From Desulfobacteraceae bacterium Eth-SRB2 (GTDB taxonomy: Bacteria; Desulfobacterota; Desulfobacteria; Desulfobacterales; UBA11574), in NCBI GenBank assembly GCA_004193595.1, contig RPGQ01000044.1, positions 88,677 through 152,676 of the forward strand: a DNA stretch of 64,000 bases, read 5' to 3'. Every line of letters starts with the position of its first letter. Within the stretch, counting starts at the first letter, position 1. The position numbers were made by a program, and so were the translations under genes. Below are positions 37,388-47,496 of this stretch, piece after piece. Under the pieces are notes generated by a model. That model saw only the letters and a list, made by a program, of their open reading frames with translations, was not told where the DNA came from and searched no databases.

Positions 37388-38326
37388 GTGTCATTCAAAC
37401 ATATCCCTGTAATGCTGCCCCAAGCGCTCTGTTATCTTAACTGTACGCCAGGGAAAATCTATGTCGACTGCACCCTTGGGGGTTCGGGTCATGCCGGGGC
37501 TATTTGCAAAAAAATTATCCCGGGAGGAATTTTCATAGGCATTGACCAAGATATCGATGCGGTCAGGAACGCACAAAAAGTTCTAACATCCTTCAATTTA
37601 AGCATCCACCTCTTTCATGACAACTTTATTCATCTTCCTGAGTTTCTTCAACAATTGAAAATTGATGCGGTAGACGGAATTCTTCTTGATCTTGGCATTT
37701 CACTTCATCAACTCGAGTCGAGCGGTCGGGGGTTCAGCTTCAACAAAGATGAGCCGCTGGATATGCGAATGAATTTAAAATCGGTTACAACGGCTGAAGA
37801 TTTAATCAACCACATGACGGAAAAAAACCTTAAGGAAATTTTTTACAAATACGGGGAAGAACGCCGAGCAGGACAAATTGCGAAAAGAATCGTAACACAA
37901 CGGCGGCGCAAAGCCATCAGATCGAGCAAGGAGTTTGCTCAAATCGTGTGCGATGCGGTTCCAAAGTACATATCATTTAAGCAGAAAATCCACCCCGCCA
38001 CACGGACGTTCATGGCACTTAGAATCGCTGTCAACAGAGAACTCGAAATGCTCGATTTATTCATGGACAATGTTGCGAACCTTTTAAACCATAACGGTCG
38101 CCTATGTGTTTTATCTTTTCATTCCCTTGAAGACCGAATTGTAAAACATCGGATGAAGGCCTTGGAAAAAGGGTGTATATGTCCCCCGGACTTACCCAAG
38201 TGTGCCTGCAATAAAAAACCATTGGTTCGAATATTGACGAAAAAAGTCGTGCGACCCACGCAAGATGAGGTTGCAAATAACCCCATGGCAAGAAGCGCAA
38301 AGTTAAGAGTCGTGGAAAAAATATGA
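37388..38326 (+). CDS. rsmH: 16S rRNA (cytosine1402-N4)-methyltransferase
   Basis: 312 residues. Methylates N4 of C1402 in the ribosomal decoding centre with S-adenosylmethionine. Class I fold: HIPVMLPQALCYL start, SAM loop DCTLGGSGHAGAICK (about 25-39), IDQDIDAV acidic strand, GILLDLGISLHQLE, and C-terminal SFHSLEDRIVKHRM. Start is GTG at 37388, two bases after mraZ. Overlaps ftsL by ATGA at its stop. Length is usual. Confidence 0.95.
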   Translation: MSFKHIPVMLPQALCYLNCTPGKIYVDCTLGGSGHAGAICKKIIPGGIFIGIDQDIDAVRNAQKVLTSFNLSIHLFHDNFIHLPEFLQQLKIDAVDGILLDLGISLHQLESSGRGFSFNKDEPLDMRMNLKSVTTAEDLINHMTEKNLKEIFYKYGEERRAGQIAKRIVTQRRRKAIRSSKEFAQIVCDAVPKYISFKQKIHPATRTFMALRIAVNRELEMLDLFMDNVANLLNHNGRLCVLSFHSLEDRIVKHRMKALEKGCICPPDLPKCACNKKPLVRILTKKVVRPTQDEVANNPMARSAKLRVVEKI

Positions 38327-38622
38327 GTACTTCTAAAGCTTTAAAAAATATTCGCAAGCCCAACGAAATGTTACTATTGACCATTTTCATGACCATCTTT
38401 CTTACGGAACTTTTGTTTTTTACCTGGTGCCGGGTCCAAACCGTCGGAGCAGGGTATGAAATTTCAATACAAGCCAAGCGTCATCAGGATCTCATAACCT
38501 TGAAAAATAACTTAAAGGTTGAAATGGCAAGGCTGAGATCTCCGGAGAGAATCGCTAAAATTGCAAAAAATCAATTCGGCCTTATAACGCCCACACCAGA
38601 GCAGATGATTATTATTCCATGA
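38323..38622 (+). CDS. ftsL: cell division protein FtsL
   Basis: 99 residues: short cytoplasmic tail, one transmembrane segment (LLLTIFMTIFLTELLFFTW, about 18-36), then a periplasmic coiled coil (QAKRHQDLITLKNNLKVEMA). It would join FtsQ and FtsB in the divisome subcomplex that activates FtsWI. Sequence similarity is weak as is normal for FtsL; the call rests on position (between rsmH and ftsI) and topology. Overlaps both neighbours by 4 bp (ATGA). Confidence 0.85.
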   Translation: MSTSKALKNIRKPNEMLLLTIFMTIFLTELLFFTWCRVQTVGAGYEISIQAKRHQDLITLKNNLKVEMARLRSPERIAKIAKNQFGLITPTPEQMIIIP

Positions 38623-40355
38623 AACCGACTGAGAAAAAATATATAAGATACCGCGTTATTATCGTGGGTTCTATTTTTAGCCTTTTTTTTACGGCAATTT
38701 GTGCCAAAGCGGTTTATCTTCAGGTGGTTCGCGGCCCATGGCTGTCCGAAAAAGCAGCAGGCCAATATGAAGTGTCCTGCAGATCCTACGGAAAGCGCGG
38801 AACCATATACGATACCAACCACAAAGAACTGGCGATAAGTATCGATGTGACATCCATCGCAGCACACCCTCCAAAAATAAAAAATGAGCGGACAATAGCA
38901 AAATCACTTTCTAAAATCCTAAAAATTAATCGCAAATCTCTTTTCAAGAAATTGGCTTCCAACAAAAAGTTTGTATGGATCAAGCGTAAGGTCACACCCA
39001 AACAAGCCGAAGCGGTCAAAAATCTTAAAATTGCAGGCATAGATTTCATATCCGAACATAAGCGGTTTTATCCCCATAAAACCCTGGCTGCCCAGGTTCT
39101 TGGATTTACAAATATCGACGATCAAGGGTTGGAAGCTATTGAATTCTATTATAATGAATATCTTCAAGGTTCCGCTTCCAACTACACGATTTTAAAAGAT
39201 GCTCTGGGTCGGGGATTTGATGCTGAAAAAACAAGGGATTTAAATTATAGCGGCAACAATCTTATCCTTACCATCGATAGCGTAATCGAATATATTACGG
39301 AAAAGGCACTTGAAGAGGGGGTTAAAAAATTTTCTGCAAAATCCGGGATGGCAATCGTAATAGCGCCTAAAACAGGAGCCATTCTTGCGCTGGCACACTA
39401 TCCCTTTTTCAACCCCAATGCCATAAATAACTTCAGCCAAAAAATATGGAGAAACCGAATCATAACCGACCCGTTTGAACCGGGATCAACCATGAAGATT
39501 TTTGCTGCAGCCTCTGCAATAGAAACCGGCAACTGCTCTCCCAATAGTATCTTTTATTGCGAAAACGGTGCTTACAAGGTCGGAAACCACGTTATTCACG
39601 ATACCCACGAGCATGGGTGGTTGTCCCTGCAACAAATCATCAAATATTCAAGCAACATAGGCGCCGTCAAATTCAGCGCAATCACAGGGCCTAAATCTCT
39701 TTACAAAACCCTGCGTGATTTTGGTTTCGGAGCAAAGACCGAAATAGACTGTCCCGGGGAAACCGCCGGCATTCTGGCGCCTTACAAAAAATGGACAACG
39801 GTTGATACCGGAAGCATAGCCTTTGGTCAGGGAATTTCGGTTTCCGCCCTTCAGCTTATCTCGGCCACATCCGCCATTGCCAATAAGGGAGTGCTCATGA
39901 AGCCTTATATTGTCCAAGCGATTACTGATCAAAATGGACAACTGATAAAAAGCTTCGGCCCCAGGAAAGTAAAAAGGGTTATTTCGGAAAAAACAGCCCG
40001 GACGTTAGCCATGATCATGAGAACCGTTATTACCAAAGGCGGCACCGGGGTCAATGCCGCAATAGAAGGATATTCCGTCTGCGGTAAAACAGGAACCGCC
40101 CAGAAAATCGGGGAACAAGGAAAGTACGCCCAAGGGAAATACGTATCGTCTTTTATCGGATTCCTACCTGAAAAAATGCCGAAAGCGGTGATCCTGGTAG
40201 TGATTGACGAACCTGAAGAACAACATTACGGGAGCATTGTTGCTGCCCCGGTATTCAAAAAGATCGCCCGCAAAACCCTTGATTATATGAACATACGTCC
40301 AAAAAGCAAAACCGGCAAATTAATTGTCTCTTTAAAGAGCGAAACAAGAGGATGA
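38619..40355 (+). CDS. ftsI: septal peptidoglycan transpeptidase (PBP3)
   Basis: 578-residue bitopic class B penicillin-binding protein. N-terminal transmembrane helix (VIIVGSIFSLFFTAICA, about 13-29), non-catalytic pedestal (CRSYGKRGTIYDTNHKELAI), and the transpeptidase domain with the three active-site motifs: S290-T-M-K293, S344-S-N346 and K490-T-G492. It cross-links septal glycan with FtsW. The ATG overlaps the ftsL stop; the stop overlaps the murE ATG. No PASTA domain. Confidence 0.95.
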   Translation: MKPTEKKYIRYRVIIVGSIFSLFFTAICAKAVYLQVVRGPWLSEKAAGQYEVSCRSYGKRGTIYDTNHKELAISIDVTSIAAHPPKIKNERTIAKSLSKILKINRKSLFKKLASNKKFVWIKRKVTPKQAEAVKNLKIAGIDFISEHKRFYPHKTLAAQVLGFTNIDDQGLEAIEFYYNEYLQGSASNYTILKDALGRGFDAEKTRDLNYSGNNLILTIDSVIEYITEKALEEGVKKFSAKSGMAIVIAPKTGAILALAHYPFFNPNAINNFSQKIWRNRIITDPFEPGSTMKIFAAASAIETGNCSPNSIFYCENGAYKVGNHVIHDTHEHGWLSLQQIIKYSSNIGAVKFSAITGPKSLYKTLRDFGFGAKTEIDCPGETAGILAPYKKWTTVDTGSIAFGQGISVSALQLISATSAIANKGVLMKPYIVQAITDQNGQLIKSFGPRKVKRVISEKTARTLAMIMRTVITKGGTGVNAAIEGYSVCGKTGTAQKIGEQGKYAQGKYVSSFIGFLPEKMPKAVILVVIDEPEEQHYGSIVAAPVFKKIARKTLDYMNIRPKSKTGKLIVSLKSETRG

Positions 40356-43300
40356 AACTTTCGAGTTTATTGAAAACGGTTGCGCCTGTAAGTTTTTACG
40401 GAACCGGTCCGGATACCGGACAGTTTTCACTGTCACCGGACCCTGAAATAGGTTCCGTCCATTACAGAGCCCAGGATGTTAAACCGGGGGGATTGTTTGT
40501 TGCCATAAAGGGCCTTGCAGCAGACGGTCATGACTTTATTGATGAAGCGCTGGCAAGGGGTGCATCCGCAATTGTTACCCAGAAACCCGTCGCAAAAAAA
40601 TCCATAATCATAGAGGTTAAAAACACCAGAAAGGCCCTTGCGGCAATATCAGATCGGTTTTACTCAAACCCGTCAAAAAAGCTGTATGTAATCGGAATAA
40701 CCGGTACCAACGGTAAAACAACCACTGCATTTATAATCGAGCATCTGCTTTCAGAGGCCGGCATCAAGGTGGGTGTCATTGGAACATTAAATTACCGATA
40801 TTCCGGCAAAACCTTTCAAAACCCCATGACAACGCCGGAATCTTACGATCTGCAGAAAATCCTGTCTGACATGCTCAAAAGCGGCATCACCCATGTGGTT
40901 ATGGAAGTTTCTTCCCACGCCATTGACCTTGACAGAATTTACAATTGCAGATTCAATCTCCTGGTTTTTACCAATCTGACCCAGGACCACCTAGATTATC
41001 ATGGAGATATGAATTCATACTGGTCCTGCAAAAAAAGACTTTTTACACAACTCCCCGATTATGGATCAGCTTACGGATCAGAAAAAAATGGGGTTTCGGC
41101 GGTAATAAATCACAATAATGAAAAGGGAAAAGAGCTAATAAAGCTGCTTGAAACAAGCATTGGAAAACCGTCTGTACTTTCAGCGGGTTTTTCCAACGGC
41201 AACAGTATATGGGCCAAGGACATAACCCACAACCTGACCGGTATCACCGGTAACCTTGTTACGCCGGCCGGCGCTTTTGAATTTAAATCACCCCTTGTGG
41301 GAAAACATAACCTGGAAAATATTCTCTGCGCCACAGGAGTCGGTGTTGTACTCAATCTATCTTTGGATTCCATCAAAAGGGGCATCCAAGCGGTTTGCGC
41401 AGTACCCGGTCGTCTTGAATCAATCCCCAACACTATCAATCGATTTATATATGTTGATTACGCTCATACTCCGGATGCTCTTGAAAATGTACTGTCCGCG
41501 CTAAGATTTTCGGCCACGGGCAGAATAATCTGTGTATTCGGATGTGGCGGCAACCGGGACAAAACCAAACGACCCCTAATGGGGCAAACCGCAGCAAGAC
41601 TCTGTGACCTTACCGTGATCACATCGGACAATCCCAGAACAGAACCGCCCATGGAAATTATTGAACAAATCGTTCAAGGTACGAAAAAAACGATTTCCAA
41701 CGTGTATACGCCGGCAGATCTGTCCATCGGTTTCCGGAAAAAAGGATATGTTGTGGAACCCGACCGCAAAACAGCCATACAGCTTGCAATTACGTCGTCA
41801 CAGTCGGGAGATATTGTCTTGATCGCGGGCAAGGGAAATGAAACGTATCAGATCATAGGAAACAATACCATCCGTTTTGATGACAGGATTGAGGCAAAAA
41901 CAGCACTTTCCAAACGGGGAATTCAAGGTTCAGAGCACCGCTCATATGATCATCCCAAACCCGGCCCCCCAAACCCGGAACCCCAAGTCCGACCCACCCC
42001 CTGGACCGTTGCTGAAATCCTTGAGGCCACGGGAGGAGACCTCTTATTAGACAATCTTAAACACACTTTTTCAGGCATATCCATCGATTCGCGCAACATA
42101 TCAGTGGATGAACTCTTTGTTGCCATTAAGGGAGATACCCATGACGGCCATAGTTTTATCGGCGACGTAATTGAGCGCGGAGTCAGCGGCCTTTTGATAG
42201 ACAGGGCCAATACCCATACCCTGCCCGGCAAGGATTATATAGAAAATGGTATTGTCTGTATAACGTTAAACGACACCATCAGAGCGTTGGGCGACCTGGC
42301 CGCATTTAATCGAAAACGCTCAAATGCTTCGGTGGTTGCCATAACCGGCTCAAACGGTAAAACCAGTACCCGCAAAATGACAGCAGGGGTGGTTTCCAAA
42401 CGCTTCCCCACGTTATCTACTTCCGGAAATTTAAATAACCAGATCGGACTACCCCTTACCCTGCTGAATCTTAACCGAAGCCACAGATGGGCTGTGCTGG
42501 AACTTGGCATGAACAGCCCCGGAGAAATAAAGCGCCTCGCCGAAATCTGTTCGCCCGATATCGGTGTTATCACAAACATCGGGCCGGCACACCTTGAAGG
42601 ATTGGGCTCCATAGATGCGGTTATGCAAGCCAAAGGAGAACTTTTAGAAGAAATCAAGCCGGACGGAACAGCGGTTTTGAATGCAGATGACCCGAGACTG
42701 TTGCAACTGGGCGACGACACCTCCAGAAATGTTCTGTTTTTCGGACGTTCAAAAAACGCCCGGATAAGCGCTCGGTCGGTGAAGAAAACAGGGACCGGTT
42801 TATCTTTTACCCTGGTGCTGCCTGAGGAAAGCATTAGCGTGGATTTAAAAACTCCGGCCGCTTTCATGATTTCAAATGCGCTGGCAGCTGCGGCTGTCGG
42901 ATATTTATTGGGTTTAACCGCCGGGGAAATAAAAGACGGCCTTGAAGATTTTAAACCGGTTAAGGGAAGGATGAATATTCTTAAAACCGGCAAGGGAATA
43001 AATATCATTGACGATACCTATAATGCCAATCCGGATTCAATGAAAGCAGCCATAAATACGCTCAGGTCATTGAAGGGGAATCACACGGGAATCCTGGTTG
43101 CCGGCGATATGCTTGAGCTTGGAGATCATGCAGAATCTATGCATCGAAATATCGGCCGAATAGCCGCCGGGTTAGATATTGCCAAACTTTATGTTACCGG
43201 TGAGTTCTCCCAAACCGTGGCCTCGGGTGCCATGGACGAAGATATGAATCCCCGTGATATTTTTGCCGGCACTAAAGAAGAGATTCTGGAAGGGATCAAA

Positions 43301-43399
43301 GACCGGCTTGGCCCGGGCGACTGGGTCCTTGTAAAAGGGTCCAGGGGAATGGCCATGGAAACGATTGTCCAAGGGCTATTGGACTGGGCCAACCAGTAA
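40352..43399 (+). CDS. murE-murF: MurE-MurF fusion: UDP-MurNAc-tripeptide and pentapeptide ligase
   Basis: One 1015-residue frame without a stop. Residues 1 to about 520 are MurE: P-loop GITGTNGKTT (115-124), MEVSSHAIDLDR, and DNPR (426-429), the motif for meso-diaminopimelate recognition, so a DAP-type wall is predicted. A Pro-rich linker (about 522-550, HPKPGPPNPEPQVRPTP) leads into MurF: P-loop ITGSNGKTS (664-672), LELGMNSPGEIKRL and the C-terminal DDTYNANPDSMKAA. Adds the third residue and then D-Ala-D-Ala to the lipid II precursor. Both halves look complete. Other dcw clusters carry the two as separate adjacent genes. Neither half lacks key residues that I can see. Confidence 0.95.
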   Translation: MKLSSLLKTVAPVSFYGTGPDTGQFSLSPDPEIGSVHYRAQDVKPGGLFVAIKGLAADGHDFIDEALARGASAIVTQKPVAKKSIIIEVKNTRKALAAISDRFYSNPSKKLYVIGITGTNGKTTTAFIIEHLLSEAGIKVGVIGTLNYRYSGKTFQNPMTTPESYDLQKILSDMLKSGITHVVMEVSSHAIDLDRIYNCRFNLLVFTNLTQDHLDYHGDMNSYWSCKKRLFTQLPDYGSAYGSEKNGVSAVINHNNEKGKELIKLLETSIGKPSVLSAGFSNGNSIWAKDITHNLTGITGNLVTPAGAFEFKSPLVGKHNLENILCATGVGVVLNLSLDSIKRGIQAVCAVPGRLESIPNTINRFIYVDYAHTPDALENVLSALRFSATGRIICVFGCGGNRDKTKRPLMGQTAARLCDLTVITSDNPRTEPPMEIIEQIVQGTKKTISNVYTPADLSIGFRKKGYVVEPDRKTAIQLAITSSQSGDIVLIAGKGNETYQIIGNNTIRFDDRIEAKTALSKRGIQGSEHRSYDHPKPGPPNPEPQVRPTPWTVAEILEATGGDLLLDNLKHTFSGISIDSRNISVDELFVAIKGDTHDGHSFIGDVIERGVSGLLIDRANTHTLPGKDYIENGIVCITLNDTIRALGDLAAFNRKRSNASVVAITGSNGKTSTRKMTAGVVSKRFPTLSTSGNLNNQIGLPLTLLNLNRSHRWAVLELGMNSPGEIKRLAEICSPDIGVITNIGPAHLEGLGSIDAVMQAKGELLEEIKPDGTAVLNADDPRLLQLGDDTSRNVLFFGRSKNARISARSVKKTGTGLSFTLVLPEESISVDLKTPAAFMISNALAAAAVGYLLGLTAGEIKDGLEDFKPVKGRMNILKTGKGINIIDDTYNANPDSMKAAINTLRSLKGNHTGILVAGDMLELGDHAESMHRNIGRIAAGLDIAKLYVTGEFSQTVASGAMDEDMNPRDIFAGTKEEILEGIKDRLGPGDWVLVKGSRGMAMETIVQGLLDWANQ

Positions 43400-43461
43400 C
43401 TGATAAATATATTATCTGTGATCTGAATTAAAGGATTGGGTTTTTAATAAGTAAAAAAAAT

Positions 43462-44541
43462 ATGCTTTATCATCTACTATATCCGCTTCACACCTCTTTA
43501 TCGGTGTTTAATGTATTTCGGTATATTACCTTCCGGACGATCTATGCCAGTCTAACGGCTTTTTTAATTTGCTTTTTTTTGGGACCGTGGGTTATTCGAA
43601 AACTAACCTATTTGCAGATCGGTCAATATATACAGGAAGACGGTCCGCAAACCCACCGCAAGAAGGCCGGCACGCCGACCATGGGCGGAACGTTGATCCT
43701 TTTTTCCATCATCGTTTCCACACTGTTATGGACCAATTTAACCAATTATTACGTCTGGATCGTGGTTCTGGTTACCGTGGGCTACGGCAGTATCGGTTTC
43801 ATTGACGACTATCTGATGCAAATCAAGAAGCGTAACAAAGGGTTAAGTGTTCGAAGCAAATTTCTTCTACAGGCGATTCTGGCCATTGTAACCGGGGTCC
43901 TTATTTGCTCCTATGCAGGCTTTTCCACCCGGCTAACCATTCCGTTTTTAAAAAATATTTCACCGGATCTCGGAAAAGGATACATCCTGTTTGCCGCCCT
44001 TGTCATTATCGCCACATCAAACGCAGTCAATATCACGGACGGCCTTGATGGTCTTGCCATAGGTCCTTTTATCATCGCTTCAGCCGCATATATGATCTTT
44101 GCTTATGTGACCGGACATTTCAAAATCGCCAATTACCTGCAGCTCAGATATGTGGCCGGAAGCGGCGAAATCGCCATTTTCTGCGGAGCCATGGCCGGAT
44201 CAGGTCTGGGTTTCCTGTGGTTCAATTCATACCCCGCACAAATTTTCATGGGCGATGTGGGTTCTCTTGCCCTGGGTGGGGCAATCGGTGCCGTAGCGGT
44301 CATCACCAAACAGGAAATACTGCTCATTCTGGTGGGCGGCCTCTTTGTCATCGAGACACTATCCGTAATTTTTCAGGTCGGGTTTTTCAAGATAACCAAC
44401 GGACGCAGGATTTTTAGAATGGCCCCGCTTCACCATCATTTTGAACTTAAAGGATGGCCTGAACCCAAGGTTATTGTTCGATTCTGGATCATTGCAATCG
44501 CACTGGCGCTGATTGCCATGAGTACTCTGAAACTAAGATAA
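43462..44541 (+). CDS. mraY: phospho-MurNAc-pentapeptide translocase
   Basis: 359 residues, about ten transmembrane helices. Makes lipid I from UDP-MurNAc-pentapeptide and undecaprenyl phosphate. Conserved blocks: [10 protein letters not shown] (about 68-77), GFIDDYLM (about 114-121, with the two active-site Asp), and [15 protein letters not shown] (about 190-204), and the C-terminal [20 protein letters not shown] before the ATG gives only a weak ribosome site. A 62-bp gap from murEF; otherwise in the same operon. Confidence 0.95.
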   Translation: MLYHLLYPLHTSLSVFNVFRYITFRTIYASLTAFLICFFLGPWVIRKLTYLQIGQYIQEDGPQTHRKKAGTPTMGGTLILFSIIVSTLLWTNLTNYYVWIVVLVTVGYGSIGFIDDYLMQIKKRNKGLSVRSKFLLQAILAIVTGVLICSYAGFSTRLTIPFLKNISPDLGKGYILFAALVIIATSNAVNITDGLDGLAIGPFIIASAAYMIFAYVTGHFKIANYLQLRYVAGSGEIAIFCGAMAGSGLGFLWFNSYPAQIFMGDVGSLALGGAIGAVAVITKQEILLILVGGLFVIETLSVIFQVGFFKITNGRRIFRMAPLHHHFELKGWPEPKVIVRFWIIAIALALIAMSTLKLR

Positions 44542-44562
44542 GACATCGGTAAAAAAATATTG

Positions 44563-44623
44563 GCCACTAAGACACAAAGGATAAATTTATTAATCTTTCT
44601 TCGTGCCTTGGTGTCTTGGTGGC
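44563..44623 (+). repeat. 61-bp palindromic repeat, copy 1
   Basis: GCCACTAAGACACAAAGG ... CCTTGGTGTCTTGGTGGC: ends are inverted. A copy of the same 61-bp unit in opposite orientation lies at 54628-54688. Sits in the mraY-murD spacer. Confidence 0.85.
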
Positions 44624-44644
44624 AATGAAAAAAAATTTTGTCAC

Positions 44645-46051
44645 ATGGATCTCAATCACAAAAATATTCTTATCGTGGGCCTCGGCATATCGGGGATTGC
44701 AGCGGCACGGTTCGCTAAAAAAAAAGGCGCCTCCGTAACCGTAACAGATATGGCCGGTGAAAAAGAGATAGGCGCTTATGCTCCCATGGCACACAAACTG
44801 GGTGTCCATATGGAACTCGGGAACCACAATATTGAAACCTTTGAACGGGCCGATCTTATCGTGGTAAGTCCCGGCGTTCCCCATACAATCCTGCCCATAA
44901 AACGGGCCATGGCAAAAGGAATTCCCATAGTAGGAGAGCTCGAACTTGCTGCAAGATATATCCGGGAACCTGTTATTGCCGTATCCGGCACCAACGGAAA
45001 GACCACAACAACCACGCTTTTGGGCAGTATGCTTGAAAACTCGGGGTTTAAGGTCTTCGTGGGCGGCAATATCGGCAACCCATTGATCGATTACGCAGGC
45101 AAAAAAGGAACAGCAGATATTGTTGTGGCTGAAGTCAGCAGTTTCCAGCTCGATACCATCGATACATTCAGGCCTCGAGTGGGCGTTCTGCTGAACATCA
45201 CTGCCGATCATCTGGACCGTTATCCGGATTTTAAGTCCTATGCCCGGTCAAAAGGCCGGCTCTTTGAAAATCAGCAACAAAACGATATCGCAGTTTTAAA
45301 CGGTTCTGATCCCATCATCCGTTCAGTAACCAAAGACCTTCCCGTCCGAAAACTTTTCTTCCGTCATCAGGAGAATTCTCAGGCTAAAGACAGGGAAAAT
45401 GCGCTCATGAGACAGGGTGATCCGCCAACCCCTGCCAACATAACGATTCGCATGAAAGAAAACCAAAAAATATCCCTCGGCCTTTCCGGGACAACCCTTC
45501 CGGGCCGGCACAATCTTGAAAATGCCGCCGCGGCATCACTGGCGGCCATTGCTGTCGGCGGGACACCGGAAGGCGTGCAGTCAGCCCTGAATGACTTTAA
45601 AGGGCTTCCCCATCGGATAGAATATATCGCAACCCTAAACCACGTGCGTTTTTTCGACGATTCAAAGGCAACAAATGTTGATGCAGTAATAAGAGCGCTC
45701 GAAACTTTCGCCCAACCCATCGTTCTTATTATGGGCGGTCGTGATAAGGGAGGAGATTTTCGTAAACTTTTGGAACCGGTTCGACAACACATTAAAAAAC
45801 TGATCGTCATGGGAGAAGCAAAGGATAATATAAAATCCGTTCTCATGGAAGGTTGCAGGGAAAGAGTGCAAACCGCATCTTCAATGGAAGATGCCGTAAT
45901 TTCGGCATATGGTTCAGCATCGCCCGGTGATATTGTGCTTTTGTCTCCGGCCTGTTCAAGCTTTGACATGTATAGCAGTTATGCCGAACGCGGAGAAGAT
46001 TTCCGCCGGGTGATCGGCAATCTTAAAAAAGTCAAAAGAAAAAAAGAATGA
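44645..46051 (+). CDS. murD: UDP-N-acetylmuramoylalanine--D-glutamate ligase
   Basis: 468 residues. Adds D-Glu to UDP-MurNAc-L-Ala. The start at ATG 44645 (MDLNHKNILIVGLGISG) is chosen because the upstream part of the frame runs into the 61-bp palindrome. N-terminal Rossmann domain with GLGISGIAAARF, the ATP loop AVSGTNGKTTTTT (about 112-124), and C-terminal KATNVDAVIRALETF. Stop overlaps the ftsW ATG (ATGA). Confidence 0.95.
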   Translation: MDLNHKNILIVGLGISGIAAARFAKKKGASVTVTDMAGEKEIGAYAPMAHKLGVHMELGNHNIETFERADLIVVSPGVPHTILPIKRAMAKGIPIVGELELAARYIREPVIAVSGTNGKTTTTTLLGSMLENSGFKVFVGGNIGNPLIDYAGKKGTADIVVAEVSSFQLDTIDTFRPRVGVLLNITADHLDRYPDFKSYARSKGRLFENQQQNDIAVLNGSDPIIRSVTKDLPVRKLFFRHQENSQAKDRENALMRQGDPPTPANITIRMKENQKISLGLSGTTLPGRHNLENAAAASLAAIAVGGTPEGVQSALNDFKGLPHRIEYIATLNHVRFFDDSKATNVDAVIRALETFAQPIVLIMGGRDKGGDFRKLLEPVRQHIKKLIVMGEAKDNIKSVLMEGCRERVQTASSMEDAVISAYGSASPGDIVLLSPACSSFDMYSSYAERGEDFRRVIGNLKKVKRKKE

Positions 46052-47205
46052 CCAAAACCGATCAAAATAGCCGGAAGACTGGCGAACAGTCCTTGTATTA
46101 CGATGTCAGGCTATTGTTCCCGGTTCTTTTCCTGGTGGGGATAGGAATTGTAATGGTCTATAGCGCAAGTTCCGCCCTGGCCTTTAAAAAATTTGGAACC
46201 GAGTACTATTTTTTAAAAAAACAATTGTTTTTTGCTGTATTAGGAATCGTCGCCCTAATAATCTGCAGCCGTTTCCCCTACCGGTTTTTTCGTTCTTTGA
46301 CATATCCGCTCCTTATCCTGGCTCTGATTTTTCTTGCTGCAATTCTGATTACCGGACTCGGATATTCGGCAGGAGGGGCAAAACGATGGTTCCGTCTGGG
46401 GAGTTTTTCATTTCAGCCCTCTGAATTTGCCCGTTTTGCACTGGTAATCTATCTTGCATACTCCATGAACAAAAAAAAGGATGTGCTTAAGAATTTTTAT
46501 GTGGGTTTTCTGCCGCACATTATGATTCTTTTTATGTTCACCGTTCCGATCATTTTTCAGCCTGACTTCGGTTCAGTGGTTATTCTTGGAGTTCTTACCT
46601 GGATTATGCTTTTTGTGGGCGGAGTTCGCCTTTCGTATCTAATAGCGTCATTGGCTTTGATAATCCCCGCTGCATATTTTTTTATGATCAGTGCCGACTA
46701 TCGCCTAAAACGGATCACAAGTTTCCTGGATCCGTGGCAGTATTCCGCAAATGACGGCTACCAGATTGTACATTCCCTCATGGCTTTCGGCACCGGAGGA
46801 ATATGGGGCACAGGTATCGGAAAAGGCTATCAAAAGCTATTTTACCTTCCGGAGCCCCATACCGATTTTATCTTTTCGGTCATCGGAGAGGAACTCGGAC
46901 TTTGGGGAGTCCTGATTATCCTGGGTCTTTATATACTGATTTTCTGGAGGGGGATCTTTATTGCTCGAAATTGTAAGGATTCTTTCGGATCATTCGTAGC
47001 CATGGGGCTGACAACGGCAATCGGCCTCCAGGTTTGCGTTAACATGGGGGTTGCCCTGGGACTCCTGCCGACCAAGGGACTTACCCTCCCTTTTTTGAGT
47101 TACGGCGGCACGTCCCTGTTATTAAATATGGCATCCATCGGAATACTGATGAATATAGGAACCGCTAAAAAAGTGCTTAAAAAGTCTAAAGTTTCCAAAG
47201 CCTAA
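46048..47205 (+). CDS. ftsW: lipid II glycosyltransferase / division protein FtsW
   Basis: 385-residue SEDS-family integral membrane protein with ten predicted helices. Polymerises septal glycan strands with FtsI. SEDS motifs: GGAKRWFRLGSFSFQPSEFA (about 112-131), with the essential Asp in the large extracellular loop in ITSFLDPWQYSANDGYQIV, and the C-terminal NMGVALGLLPTKGLTLPFLS YGGTS block. ATG overlaps murD stop. A heptamer-repeat spacer follows before murG. Confidence 0.95.
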   Translation: MTKTDQNSRKTGEQSLYYDVRLLFPVLFLVGIGIVMVYSASSALAFKKFGTEYYFLKKQLFFAVLGIVALIICSRFPYRFFRSLTYPLLILALIFLAAILITGLGYSAGGAKRWFRLGSFSFQPSEFARFALVIYLAYSMNKKKDVLKNFYVGFLPHIMILFMFTVPIIFQPDFGSVVILGVLTWIMLFVGGVRLSYLIASLALIIPAAYFFMISADYRLKRITSFLDPWQYSANDGYQIVHSLMAFGTGGIWGTGIGKGYQKLFYLPEPHTDFIFSVIGEELGLWGVLIILGLYILIFWRGIFIARNCKDSFGSFVAMGLTTAIGLQVCVNMGVALGLLPTKGLTLPFLSYGGTSLLLNMASIGILMNIGTAKKVLKKSKVSKA

Positions 47206-47272
47206 CCTGTGATGATTTTTTTTGCCATTCATCACCGATTGAAGTGGGTTCAAATCACAAACGGCAAACAGA

Positions 47273-47425
47273 ACTTAGGGGCTTCGCCTCAATTGGAACA
47301 ATGGAGTAATGGAGTAATGGAATAATGGGTTTGAAGGAGTTTTTTACAATTACAATGTTTTACTTCCGCCTTTATCCCCAATATTCCAACATTCCAGCAT
47401 TCCATTCTTCCATTCTTCCATTCTG
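47273..47425. repeat. heptamer-repeat hairpin element 1
   Basis: Left half has TGGAGTAATGGAGTAATGGAATAATGGG; right half mirrors it with CCAATATTCCAACATTCCAG and CCATTCTTCCATTCTTCC. A 7-8 bp unit built on TGGAATA, in both orientations. Similar elements at 48664 and 50140. Confidence 0.8.
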
Positions 47426-47496
47426 ATGACAAAAACAGGTTGCCATTAATAAACCTGTATTTTCAAGAAGTTGTAAAATTTCCGAGACTGACAATT

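Noticed and set aside
42235..43008. 257-codon minus-strand frame inside murE-murF
   Set aside because: Shadow of the well-supported plus-strand fusion gene; the same holds for long antisense frames over ftsA, ftsZ and murD.
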